Source of the DNA: GCA-2730975 sp964576585 | Lineage (GTDB): Bacteria; Verrucomicrobiota; Verrucomicrobiia; Opitutales; Seribacteraceae | Direction of reading: 5' to 3' | Length of the DNA stretch: 40,589 bases | Assembly: GCA_964576585.1 (NCBI GenBank) | Contig: CAZNWO010000012.1 | Span: forward strand, 1-40,589 | Shown here: positions 8,701 through 16,422 of the stretch, one piece after another | Numbering within the stretch: the stretch's first letter is position 1 | Layout of the letters: each line of letters begins with the position of its first letter | Notes under the pieces: generated by a model | Told to the model about the DNA's origin: nothing | Database searches by the model: none | Seen by the model: only the letters and a program-made list of their open reading frames with translations | Position numbers and translations under genes: made by a program

Positions 8701-11501
8701 TCCAGACCAGAAATGGTACCCACCCCGGAATTCTCCGATTGGGCCAGCTTTGCCTCCAGACTTGCCACTTGGTTCTGCGACGCCTGAAACTTATCATTCA
8801 ATCCCGCCATGGCTTTTGCGTAGTTTACGTTTTTCCCGGAACCCTCCTCGGCAAGGACCTTCAATTCGAGCTCCAAGTCGGCAACCTTTGAATGAAGGCG
8901 CTCCTTTTCCAGCTCTGATCTCTCCAAGGTCGCCAGCTGGGACTGCATTGCATTGGCAAGTTCCGAGCGCAAACCGTCAACCTCGGTGTTCACTTGCTCG
9001 GCTTGATCGAGGCTTTCCTGCAGAATACGGATCGTACCCAATGCCTCCTGAAGCTGCGCAACCGCTTGCTGGGCGCCAACGGAGTCCCCTGCCCCCATTG
9101 TCTTCAGCCTGGCAATTTCCTTACGGGCCTCGTCCAACTCGGTTTTCAAATCCTGAATCAAGCCCTTTGAGCCTGAAGCTCTGTCGTACATAGTGGCTTG
9201 AGTGGCAGACAATTGTTCGCGTGTCTGCTCCAGTTGATGCTCCAAGGCGACGACCTGAGAAGCGGCGCTCTCTTGAGCTTTGTCCTTGGCCTCCTTTGCA
9301 AATACAAGCTCTACCTGAGCCTCATTCAACTGTTCCCGCAAGGATCCAATGATTCGGTCTGCATCGGCAACTTGGGTGTTTTGGGTGGACTTGGTATCAT
9401 CCAGTACCTCGTTAAGCTGCTGAAGCTGGGTGGCAATCGTCTCCACCTCGTCCAGCTCGGCCTTAAGGTCCGATACTTCCTTGCGGTTTCTCTGCATCTC
9501 TTGCTCCTGTCCCTTAAGGAGCTTCTCCTTGTCGAAAAGCTCCTGAAGAGTTGCCTCGTGACGTCGCTTGGTGGTCTCGAGCTCGACTTGGAGGGCAGAA
9601 ACCAATTCCGCCGCCTTATTCTGCTCTTGGTCGAAACGACGCGTTAAGGCATCCATCCGGACTTGAGACTCGGACAAAGTCTTTTCCATATCCCCAACGA
9701 CTGGAACCTTACGTATGGCGCCTTGGGTCGCCTCTTGCAAGGCAAGCTGAGTTTGCTGTAACTCGTCCTCGAGTTCCTTGATTGTGGAGGCAAACTCGAA
9801 TTCCCTACGGGCCATGGCCTCCCGGGCATTCTGCAAATCCAGCATGGATTTGTCCAAGTCTACTTGCGACTGACCGATGTTTCCATGAAGGCTCTTAATC
9901 TTGCCCGAAAGCTGGGCACGCAGGTTCTCGCTCTCGGCCTTGGCTTGGTCTACAGCAACCTTGGCGGCATTCAGTTCCAGCAAGAGCTTGTTTACGTATT
10001 CGGGACTGACCGCACGGTTTGGTCCATCTCCCATTTGCTTGATTGTTTCGCGCATCGTCGCAAGTTGCTTCTCAAGTTCCTCTTTTCCAGTGAGCTCAGC
10101 CTCCAGGCGAGTGATTTCAATTAATGCCTTGCGCAACTCTTCCCGCAGCTTGTTGGCAATCTCAGGATCGTCCTTGCCCTGGTTGGCGCGAGCCTCAAGC
10201 AATGCCTTTCGAGTGCGGTCCAATTCTTGCTCCAAGGTAAGAAGCCTGCCGGCATCCGCACCTGTAGCAGCAGCAGCGACTCGAGCTGAATCAAGTTCCT
10301 TTCGAGTTCTCTCCAACTCCGAGGAAAGAGTACGAATCATGGTATTGGAACGGTCTTGTTCCGAAAGAAGGGATTGCCTAGCCAGCTTAAGCTCATCCCG
10401 TGAAGACTTGAGCTCGGATTCCAGACGATTCACCATTCGGCTAACGGCTTCCACTCCTGATGCATTCTGACCACGCGCCTTCAGCAAGGCGGTGCGAGAC
10501 TCCTCAAGTTCTCCGACCAATCTCTCCGACTCCTTCAGGCCGGACTGCAAGGAGACAATCTCTCGGTAGGCTCTGCGCAGGTCACTTTGCAATTTCTCCG
10601 TATCTTCCGAGAGGGCCACCTGCACGTTTCTGGAAGTTGCCAACTGGGAACGCAAATCGTCCAAAGATGCTTGGGATAGGTTTCTCTCATTGGCAATGCG
10701 GCGAGCCTCAGTAACGTCTCCCCCATCCGAACGAATGGCAGAACCGAAACGAGAAGGAGAAGTCCCGGGATTAATTGAATTCACGGCATCAGTCACTCCC
10801 TTGGAGCCGGCAGTGGAGGTAGCAGGTAAAACGTTGCCGCCCTGCGGCTTGGTTCCCGCCACGGAACGGGCTTTGGCGATCTCATCGAGAATTGTGGAAA
10901 TTCTTGCAGAAAGCGATTCTACGCCCAAGCCGGCTTCTTTCTCACCGATGGACACCAACTGGGAGACAGCCTGCAACTCGTTGTCTATGTTATCCAAGTT
11001 TCGTGAAACGATGCGAAGGATCGGAGCGACTTCCTCGACGTTGCCACCGGAATTGTCCAAGGCATCCTTGAAGATTCCCTTGGATTCCTCCAAGCGTCCC
11101 TCAACGCCTGACAAGGTGCGGGCAGACTCGCCCTGTCGAGTGTCAAGTTCGGTCTCGAATTGTTCTAGTTGGGCGGACAATGCCTTGATCTTTTGAGCAA
11201 TAGGCGATGCAGAGGCTGCAGGAACTCCCGACAGACCGTTGCCGGCACTGGCTACTTCACGAGCCAAACGATCCGTCTGTGATCTTTTGCGCAAACCTGC
11301 CTGAGCACTACGAGTATCTGCCATCGTGGCCTCCAGACTCTCGATCTTCTGCCGAATGGCGGACACTTGGTCTGAGGCGTCACCAGCAGGAGACTCCGGT
11401 CCGGTTGCCAATTGGCTAAAGGCAAGCGTTGCAATTCCAAGCACCAGAGTAGCCAAACAGGCCACACTGATGCTTCGGGCAGAAAGGCGAAGCTTTTTCA
11501 T
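5730..11501 (-). CDS. Giant exported coiled-coil protein with C-terminal beta-sandwich-like domain
   Basis: 1,923 residues from ATG 11501. The N-terminus (MKKLRLSARSISVACLATLV and on to LAFSQLA) is a signal peptide or membrane anchor. From ~residue 40 to ~1690 the protein is almost entirely heptad-like, rich in E, L, K, A and Q, broken by short Gly/Pro/Ser hinges (e.g. GSGTTPAVSPESDQ). One segment is duplicated: KLREEVENLKTELELARALA and ELKGEIESLRAELDLAKELA. A Pro/Ser/Gly/Arg-rich linker (~1694-1781) leads to a final ~140-residue domain containing LQLSATVEFLNN, GDIEFFVLRED, TNASGAASVGSLAAGTYHLV and KSFDIQPGQTNNLNLDL. This resembles a carboxypeptidase-regulatory or Ig-like beta-sandwich. A structural role spanning the periplasm is inferred. 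Alternative start: TTG 11612, which overlaps the gene upstream. No Shine-Dalgarno is visible at either. Confidence 0.85.
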   Translation of the reverse strand: MKKLRLSARSISVACLATLVLGIATLAFSQLATGPESPAGDASDQVSAIRQKIESLEATMADTRSAQAGLRKRSQTDRLAREVASAGNGLSGVPAASASPIAQKIKALSAQLEQFETELDTRQGESARTLSGVEGRLEESKGIFKDALDNSGGNVEEVAPILRIVSRNLDNIDNELQAVSQLVSIGEKEAGLGVESLSARISTILDEIAKARSVAGTKPQGGNVLPATSTAGSKGVTDAVNSINPGTSPSRFGSAIRSDGGDVTEARRIANERNLSQASLDDLRSQLATSRNVQVALSEDTEKLQSDLRRAYREIVSLQSGLKESERLVGELEESRTALLKARGQNASGVEAVSRMVNRLESELKSSRDELKLARQSLLSEQDRSNTMIRTLSSELERTRKELDSARVAAAATGADAGRLLTLEQELDRTRKALLEARANQGKDDPEIANKLREELRKALIEITRLEAELTGKEELEKQLATMRETIKQMGDGPNRAVSPEYVNKLLLELNAAKVAVDQAKAESENLRAQLSGKIKSLHGNIGQSQVDLDKSMLDLQNAREAMARREFEFASTIKELEDELQQTQLALQEATQGAIRKVPVVGDMEKTLSESQVRMDALTRRFDQEQNKAAELVSALQVELETTKRRHEATLQELFDKEKLLKGQEQEMQRNRKEVSDLKAELDEVETIATQLQQLNEVLDDTKSTQNTQVADADRIIGSLREQLNEAQVELVFAKEAKDKAQESAASQVVALEHQLEQTREQLSATQATMYDRASGSKGLIQDLKTELDEARKEIARLKTMGAGDSVGAQQAVAQLQEALGTIRILQESLDQAEQVNTEVDGLRSELANAMQSQLATLERSELEKERLHSKVADLELELKVLAEEGSGKNVNYAKAMAGLNDKFQASQNQVASLEAKLAQSENSGVGTISGLEEQLELARSRNNQLQAQMQQALQTKAQTLELLERELALANQKLDDMEALQTTQGSPQVAELERRLMAAKLQLDEMAKQREETDGGSELAEQLKAQLLIAESKFIELEAIVKASDQDQVIGKLQDLSRLEDDLAKAQSTISDLQGTLQGKELQQDRLRDQLAQAVQGMEDFKNAGQNTAELRKQLEKLRTELSLAGSGTTPAVSPESDQRVAKLREEVENLKTELELARALASRQPKDSSTEPSGDLRVAELKGEIESLRAELDLAKELASRPVQGNAQAEKLKGQLAEKVGEVIDLTSQLDQANKRLVELQSVPGTPSSSAEIDELKKTLASTQSKLDAAEAARASDLSKLDDLLASKDASKVLREDLNKLKEELAAAKAAASTAPDNASMDNLKEELGQVREELRVSESKVQQLKVLGSDLALLQQELVAAKNAVPTPSAGASDSLLNSELARTKDALNKSEADVVRLNDEFKRSMQDFSVLKGRLAALEAENASLMTAANNAVVATPGSPSMPNQLLRNERDAFARENAALRAQLQDRDASLRSLRQNMAGMSVPGSSPGENELRARLMQAESQLDTARSAEQRAKLDFQRADEELKEANRRLLLVGGDLNTARSRVAEMEAIGRSPAPGSPSLSVAASSAASGAINQLQAENDRLKQELALAQAGQAGGELGREVQDLRQKQLIANMQLEREQTKIADLQKQLQEARQVKREDFEKDRAQRQQITLQDEELKVARSRVSELENAVVSLREAIRVLRSGGSGDSQIRSLGSSSSSPPSRMFPSPSSGRGVGGGFASAPAVSMFPSARPLPLPGRRGAASTSRFGSPTGVLPSRPSVPVARTVPRGQGSLQLSATVEFLNNKVRPAGDIEFFVLREDLEAVVKRAGINLPVEQGITSAAELWARSVQSGYRYPGVAAHIRNALADSNLARIKTNASGAASVGSLAAGTYHLVGTAPLGRVGVVWSKSFDIQPGQTNNLNLDLRDASWAQ

Positions 11502-11519
11502 GCGAGCAATAATGCTCGC
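11502..11519 (-). promoter_or_regulatory. Perfect hairpin touching the coiled-coil start codon
   Basis: GCGAGCA-TTAT-TGCTCGC on the minus strand is a perfect 7-bp stem ending on the base before ATG 11501. If that ATG is the start, the ribosome-binding region is inside a hairpin. Otherwise the repeat is part of a longer coding region beginning at TTG 11612. Confidence 0.4.
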
Positions 11520-11590
11520 GCGCACAGGCAAAGCAAGAACGGATTTTCTGGCCTTGGGAAAGTACGGAAGAAAGAACTCGTCGACAAATC

Positions 11591-11875
11591 CTAGGACTCG
11601 GGCTTTTGCCAAGGATAAATCGTATGGGGTTGCCCGATCAATTTCTCCTTCAAGTCTCTGCTGGCAAAGCGGGCAAGAGCAAAAATCAAGTCGTTGGTAG
11701 ACTGAAGGCTGCTACCCGTCGCATCGTTAACACTTCGATAAAGTTCACGAAGGTGATTGTTGTATTGAGCCTGCTGCTCTTGCTTGCCAAGCGAAGACTC
11801 GACTTGATTCTCGATCAGGGAACGTTTTTCGTCCTCCGGCAAGTCATCAGGTACCGAAACAGTTATTTCCGTCAT
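11591..11875 (-). CDS. Hypothetical protein, 94 residues
   Basis: Short, charged, soluble protein without signal peptide or membrane helix and with no family recognised. It begins MTEITVSVPDDLPEDEKRSL, is predicted mainly helical (LIENQVESSLGKQEQQAQY, then LARFASRDLKEKLIG) and ends IYPWQKPES. It lies upstream of the giant coiled-coil gene on the same strand. The stop is 89 bases before ATG 11501, or overlaps by 22 bases if the coiled-coil gene starts at TTG 11612, so the two are probably co-transcribed. It lies just beyond the putative nuo operon 1 terminator. It is supported as a real gene by its position and its compositional fit with its neighbours rather than by homology. Confidence 0.6.
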   Translation of the reverse strand: MTEITVSVPDDLPEDEKRSLIENQVESSLGKQEQQAQYNNHLRELYRSVNDATGSSLQSTNDLIFALARFASRDLKEKLIGQPHTIYPWQKPES

Positions 11876-11916
11876 TTTAAATTCTAGTCACATTCAAAAA
11901 TCAAAATCTTGAAAGT

Positions 11917-11944
11917 GAAAAAGCCTCCGGCAAGCGTTTTTTTT
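11917..11944 (-). terminator. Probable terminator of nuo operon 1
   Basis: On the minus strand a run of eight A is followed by C, the stem GCTT-GCCGG-AGGC (one G-U pair) and TTTTT. The A and T runs can extend the stem. It starts about 12 bases past the nuoN stop. Confidence 0.5.
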
Positions 11945-11956
11945 AAATAAGCACAC

Positions 11957-13429
11957 TTAGAATGCAGCAGTAGTTTTCAAGAATTCGATGGCGATGCCAG
12001 GAAAGATACCTAGGAAAAGAACAGCTCCAACCAAGGTATAAACAAGACACAACTGCATGGAGTCTAGCTTTGGCGAGCAATCAGATTCACCCTCGGCAAC
12101 AAGAAAAGCTTTCAAGACTCTCACGTAATAATAAAGAGAGATCACGCTCATGACCAATGCCAGCCCAACGAGGACGTAATATCCGTCCCCCAAACCCGCA
12201 CCGAGCTGATGCCCCTTCCCAATTGCAGCAAAGAAGAGGTAATACTTTCCGACGAACCCTGCAAGTGGAGGAATGCCAGCCAAGGATAAAAAGAAGAAAA
12301 GAAAAGCGAAGGCCAATGCAGGCGAACGTTGCCAGCAGCCCTTGAAGTCATCGATTTCAGCCTCTCGACCAAGGTGATCGCAGAGTGCGCCCACCACGCA
12401 AAACGCCCCGAGGTTCGCCAAGGAATAAATCAAGACGTAGAAGAGAGAAGAGGCAAAACCGTCGGGTGAAAGGGCTACAGTGCCGACCAGGAGATAGCCC
12501 ATGTTGGCAATTCCACTGTATGCCAATAGACGCTTGAGGTTCCTTTGCCTGAGAGCCCCCAAGTTACCAATGAGCATACTCGCAGAGGCAATGGCGGACA
12601 AGGCTGGTAGAACAACAACATGTAGGGCGGAATTCTCCGAAACCGGCTTCAGTATGCTGAGAAGAAGAAATAAGCTAGCTATCTTCGAACCCGTTGCAAC
12701 CCAACCTGCAACCGGGGTTGGAGCACACTGATAGACGTCGGGCGCCCACAGATGAAAGGGAACTACTGCTACCTTAAAGCCAAGTCCCACGAAAACCAGT
12801 AAAAGCCCAAGAAAAAGAAGGGGTGAAGATTCCTTCACCAAGGCCAAGCTTTCGAAATGGAGGGAATTCGTCACGCCATAGATATAGCTGAGCCCGAAAA
12901 GGAGGAATGCCGATGCAAGCCCACCGAAGGCAAAGTACTTGATCGCGGCCTCTGCGGAAGAAGGGGAATTCCTACGAAAGGCGGTGAGCGCGTAGAGACT
13001 GAGACTCACAAGCTCGAGGGCAACGAAGGCCAAAAGGAGATTCCTAGTCGTAACTAGAAAGCCCATGCCCAAGGTGGCAAGGAGAAGCATGGCATAGTAT
13101 TCCCCGACATGCTCGCTTATGGAGGTGGAGGATGCGAACCGAACCACAATAATCGTCAATCCGAAGAGGAGACACTTGAAAACCAAAGTCAGGGGGTTCA
13201 ACACAAGCTGTCCCTCTCCAATTGTCTCGATCAATTCTCCCTGCCATTGACTAAAGGTCACCAAGACAGCGAGAATGAGCCCAGCGGAAACGATGTTGGC
13301 GACGCAACGATTACGAAGCTCAAGAGTCGCTCCCTTTAGCTTGCCATAGTCGAAGCCAAGCGCAACGAACAGAGTCACCAGCACGATGACATCCGGGACT
13401 AAGACTTCAAGCAATCGAAGGTAATCCAT
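11957..13429 (-). CDS. nuoN: Complex I subunit N (operon 1), antiporter-like
   Basis: 490 residues and about 14 membrane helices, normal for NuoN, the antiporter-like subunit nearest the NuoA/J/K/H module. The pump residues are present: E139 in FVALELVSLSLY (helix 5), K219 in GLGFKVAVVPFHLWAPDVY (helix 7), K249 in GWVATGSKIASLF (helix 8) and the helix-12 lysine in GIPPLAGFVGKYYLFF. The HLWAPDVYQCAPTPV signature identifies it as NuoN rather than NuoM. It is the last gene of operon 1, one base after the second nuoM, and is followed by a probable terminator. Confidence 0.95.
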   Translation of the reverse strand: MDYLRLLEVLVPDVIVLVTLFVALGFDYGKLKGATLELRNRCVANIVSAGLILAVLVTFSQWQGELIETIGEGQLVLNPLTLVFKCLLFGLTIIVVRFASSTSISEHVGEYYAMLLLATLGMGFLVTTRNLLLAFVALELVSLSLYALTAFRRNSPSSAEAAIKYFAFGGLASAFLLFGLSYIYGVTNSLHFESLALVKESSPLLFLGLLLVFVGLGFKVAVVPFHLWAPDVYQCAPTPVAGWVATGSKIASLFLLLSILKPVSENSALHVVVLPALSAIASASMLIGNLGALRQRNLKRLLAYSGIANMGYLLVGTVALSPDGFASSLFYVLIYSLANLGAFCVVGALCDHLGREAEIDDFKGCWQRSPALAFAFLFFFLSLAGIPPLAGFVGKYYLFFAAIGKGHQLGAGLGDGYYVLVGLALVMSVISLYYYVRVLKAFLVAEGESDCSPKLDSMQLCLVYTLVGAVLFLGIFPGIAIEFLKTTAAF

Positions 13430-13430
13430 C

Positions 13431-14930
13431 TTAATTCGCCACGGCTTTGAGTGTTTCGACCATGGGGGCGAGGGATGGCTCGATCCACTGAGTCAGGACG
13501 CGGGGATAAAGCCCAACGAGCAAGGAACTTCCGATCAATAAAACAAAGGCAGCTTTCTCGGGCAGAGTCATGCCGGGGAAAGGCTCGTCTGGCTCGTCCT
13601 TCATATTCGGCTGCCAATCGCGCTTGCTGAAAAATGCCTCGTGCACCTTGACCAAGGTATAGCCAAAGGTGGCAAGGATGCCAAAGCCGGCAAGGGCAAG
13701 AATCCACCAACTAAGACTTTGCTGCTCCCAAGCTCCAACGAGGATGAACAACTCGGAGACAAAGCCACTGAACCCCGGCAGTCCCATGGATGCCAAGCCA
13801 GTGATGGCAAAGGCCCAAGCAATGCCCGGCATACGATTGATCAACAGGTTCATCTCGCCCAAGTCACGGGTATGGGTCCGCTCGTAGACCATTCCACCGG
13901 CAATGGCAAAAAGCAGGGCTCCGATTACGCCGTGGGAGAACATTTGTAGCACGGTACCGGTGAAACCAGTTAGATTCAGGGTGGCAAGGCCCAGAAGGAT
14001 AAAGCCCATATGGCTCACGCTGGAATAACCGATTACGAATTTGAAGTCCCTTTGACGCAAGGCGACAAGGGCGCCATAAACGATGTTGATCACTCCAATC
14101 CATGCAACAACGGGAGCCCAATGGTGAGCACCTTCCGGAAGTATACCTACCGCTACACGCAAACAGCCGTAGGCCCCCAACTTCATGACGACACCAGCAA
14201 GAAGCATGGAAGCTGCCACGGGAGCTGCAGCATGCCCCGTTGGGGCCCATGTGTGAAAAGGCCACATGCCAGCCAGAATGGCAAACCCAAGAAAAATGAT
14301 GGGGAAGAAGACTACTTGAAAACGGTTGGAGAACTCTCCCTCCATGGCCAACCTAACCATATCGAAGGTATCAAGCCCCGAAGCAAAATACAATGCAAGG
14401 AAGCCAAAAAGAACCAAAGCGCTGCCGCCAAACGAATAAAGGGCTAGCTTCATGGCGGCAAAGCCTCTTCGAGTGCTGCCCCAAACAGCTATCAGGAAAT
14501 ACTTGGGAATGATCGCGATCTCATAGAATACGAAGAGCAGGAACAAGTCCATTGACAGGAATACCCCGTAAACTCCGCCGATAAGGGCTAGGTAATAGGC
14601 GAAGAATTCGTTGGCTCGTTCCTCAACTCTCCAAGACATGAGCACACCGGCCACTGCCACGATTCCCGTGACTAACAGAAGCGGTAGGCTGATACCGTCC
14701 ACTCCAATGGTAAATTTGGCGCCTATGGCTGGAATCCAGTCGTATTCGATTACGTTTCGAAAACCTCCATCGGGGGCATCGTATTGAAATGCCGTGCGCA
14801 AAGCCGCCGCCAAGCCCAGAATGGAAGTGACGAGTGAAGCTCGGCGAATTGTCCGAAGGCTGCTCGCAGGCAGCATGAGCACGAAGAAGGCACCCAAGTA
14901 GCTTACAATGACTGTAGACAATGCAACCAT
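13431..14930 (-). CDS. nuoM: Second NuoM paralogue of operon 1 (2M complex I)
   Basis: 499 residues, full length, with about 14 membrane helices and the NuoM-type signature WPFHTWAPTGHAAAPVAASM. It is one of two adjacent nuoM genes. E137 (FVFYEIAIIP, helix 5), K250 (AGVVMKLGAYG, helix 8) and E393 (GLPGFSGFVSELF, helix 12) are present. The helix-7 lysine (K234 in E. coli NuoM) is replaced by L219: the motif reads FAILAGMWPFHTW instead of FAVK-x-P-x-x-P-x-H-x-W. It may be the inserted extra pump module between the first NuoM and NuoN. The two paralogues are clearly diverged, so this is not a recent duplication or assembly artefact. It begins one base after the first nuoM ends. Confidence 0.94.
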   Translation of the reverse strand: MVALSTVIVSYLGAFFVLMLPASSLRTIRRASLVTSILGLAAALRTAFQYDAPDGGFRNVIEYDWIPAIGAKFTIGVDGISLPLLLVTGIVAVAGVLMSWRVEERANEFFAYYLALIGGVYGVFLSMDLFLLFVFYEIAIIPKYFLIAVWGSTRRGFAAMKLALYSFGGSALVLFGFLALYFASGLDTFDMVRLAMEGEFSNRFQVVFFPIIFLGFAILAGMWPFHTWAPTGHAAAPVAASMLLAGVVMKLGAYGCLRVAVGILPEGAHHWAPVVAWIGVINIVYGALVALRQRDFKFVIGYSSVSHMGFILLGLATLNLTGFTGTVLQMFSHGVIGALLFAIAGGMVYERTHTRDLGEMNLLINRMPGIAWAFAITGLASMGLPGFSGFVSELFILVGAWEQQSLSWWILALAGFGILATFGYTLVKVHEAFFSKRDWQPNMKDEPDEPFPGMTLPEKAAFVLLIGSSLLVGLYPRVLTQWIEPSLAPMVETLKAVAN

Positions 14931-14931
14931 T

Positions 14932-16422
14932 TCAACGAAACAATGCGGATAGGGCGGAAATTGAGGTCTCGCTTAGTTCCAACCACGCAGCGGGAGCGAT
15001 CCCAACCCAGAAAACAAGCACTAGCAAGGGCAACAGGGTCGACGTCTCCTCAGTAGAGAGGTCGCCAAAAGACTCGCCTTCCTTGCAAAGAGGACCGGTA
15101 AAGACTTTTTGGAGAACCGTGAGCAGGAAGACTGCGGTGGCAAGCAAACCGATGACCGAAATTGAGGTAACGACGGGGGCATGGGCGAAACTGCCTCCGA
15201 AAATGAGAAATTCTGCGGCAAATCCGGCAAGGAACGGCAAACCGATGGAACAAAAGGTTAGGATGTAGAAAAACACCGCAAAGCGAGGCATCACTTTTCC
15301 GATACCTCCAAATGAATCCAATTCTCGCATCCCTCGTCGTTCTTCCAGTAATCCGATCCCATAGAACAATCCTGCTGCAGCCACCCCATGGGCGAACATC
15401 TGCAGGGTCGCTCCCTGCAGTGAGAGCTGAGCCGCATCACTGAGGACACTGGTGCCTGCGGCTGCGGCAAAGATTCCCAACATGCAATAAGCCACGTGGT
15501 TTAGGGAAGAATAAGCGAGAAGCTTCTTGAGATCGGTCTGTCTCAAGGCAAGAAATGCCCCCCAGAGAATCGTCACCAAGGCCAAGCCAAGGAGGATTGA
15601 GGAGTATTCGCGAAGAGCCTCGGGAAAAAGAGGAACAACAAGACGAAGAAAAGCATAAACACCCATTTTCGAAAGCACTCCTGTAAGCAGCATGCTGACG
15701 GCAGTAGGAGCCTCGGCGTAGGCGGATGGTTGCCACAAGTGGAGCGGAAAGAGAGGAACCTTCACCCACAAACCAAGAAGGATTGCGAGGAAGATAAATG
15801 GGTAAGCTGAGCCAAGGCTCGAGAAAAGTTCACCACTGGCTCCAAGCTCGGCCAATTCGATGAAGTCGAAAGAATCCACTTCAAGAAAGACGGCGATGAA
15901 GCCAATGAGCATAGCCACGCTACCGAGAACGGTAAAGAGGAAGAAGTTGAGTGCAGCAGAGTCACGATCCTCTCCACCAAATAGCTTGATCAGGAAAAAG
16001 GCGGGAACAAGGGCGGCCTCCCAAAAAAGAAACCAATGGAAGAAGTTGAGTGCCGTGAAGGCGCCGAAAAGCCCTGTAAATTGCAGGGAAATCAAAAAGA
16101 AATAGGTCTTCGACCTTTCACCTTGATCCCCCGATGCAAGCAAACAAATGGGAAACAGGATGGCCGTTAACAGGATTACCAGGAGACTCACCCCGTCCAC
16201 GCCCACGAAATAATCCACCCCAATCAACGAAATCCATGAATGGCGCTCGACAAACTGGAGTCCTCCCGCCGGATCGAATTTGACCCAGACCATGAGAGTC
16301 AGGAAAAGTGAGAAAAAAGATCCAATAAAGGCGACCAAACGAATAACTCGGGGCTTCTCATCCGAGGTAAAGAGGATGAGTAAGGCAGCGATGGCCGGAG
16401 CAAAGGTGATAAGAGAAATCAT
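14932..16422 (-). CDS. nuoM: First NuoM paralogue of operon 1
   Basis: 496 residues, about 14 membrane helices, a proton-translocating antiporter-like subunit. The full set of central-axis residues is visible: E135 (FLFWEAALVPAFF), K221 (GLWVKVPLFPLHLWQPSAYA), the helix-8 lysine in TGVLSKMGVYAFLR and the helix-12 glutamate in GLPFLAGFAAEFLIF. EAPTAVSM confirms the NuoM type. The start is ATG 16422 (MISLITFAPA), overlapping the nuoL stop by four bases (ATGA), which implies translational coupling. The frame's upstream extension lies inside nuoL and is not used. Unlike the second copy it keeps the helix-7 lysine. Confidence 0.95.
   Translation of the reverse strand: MISLITFAPAIAALLILFTSDEKPRVIRLVAFIGSFFSLFLTLMVWVKFDPAGGLQFVERHSWISLIGVDYFVGVDGVSLLVILLTAILFPICLLASGDQGERSKTYFFLISLQFTGLFGAFTALNFFHWFLFWEAALVPAFFLIKLFGGEDRDSAALNFFLFTVLGSVAMLIGFIAVFLEVDSFDFIELAELGASGELFSSLGSAYPFIFLAILLGLWVKVPLFPLHLWQPSAYAEAPTAVSMLLTGVLSKMGVYAFLRLVVPLFPEALREYSSILLGLALVTILWGAFLALRQTDLKKLLAYSSLNHVAYCMLGIFAAAAGTSVLSDAAQLSLQGATLQMFAHGVAAAGLFYGIGLLEERRGMRELDSFGGIGKVMPRFAVFFYILTFCSIGLPFLAGFAAEFLIFGGSFAHAPVVTSISVIGLLATAVFLLTVLQKVFTGPLCKEGESFGDLSTEETSTLLPLLVLVFWVGIAPAAWLELSETSISALSALFR

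Noticed and set aside
11502..11612. N-terminal extension of the giant coiled-coil gene to TTG 11612
   Set aside because: Not annotated as the start: it overlaps the upstream gene, begins with TTG and adds residues ahead of a good signal peptide. It remains possible and is listed as an alternative.
13431..16422. Two adjacent nuoM genes as an assembly duplication or a split gene
   Set aside because: Each is full length with its own complete set of helices, and they differ throughout, including at the helix-7 lysine.
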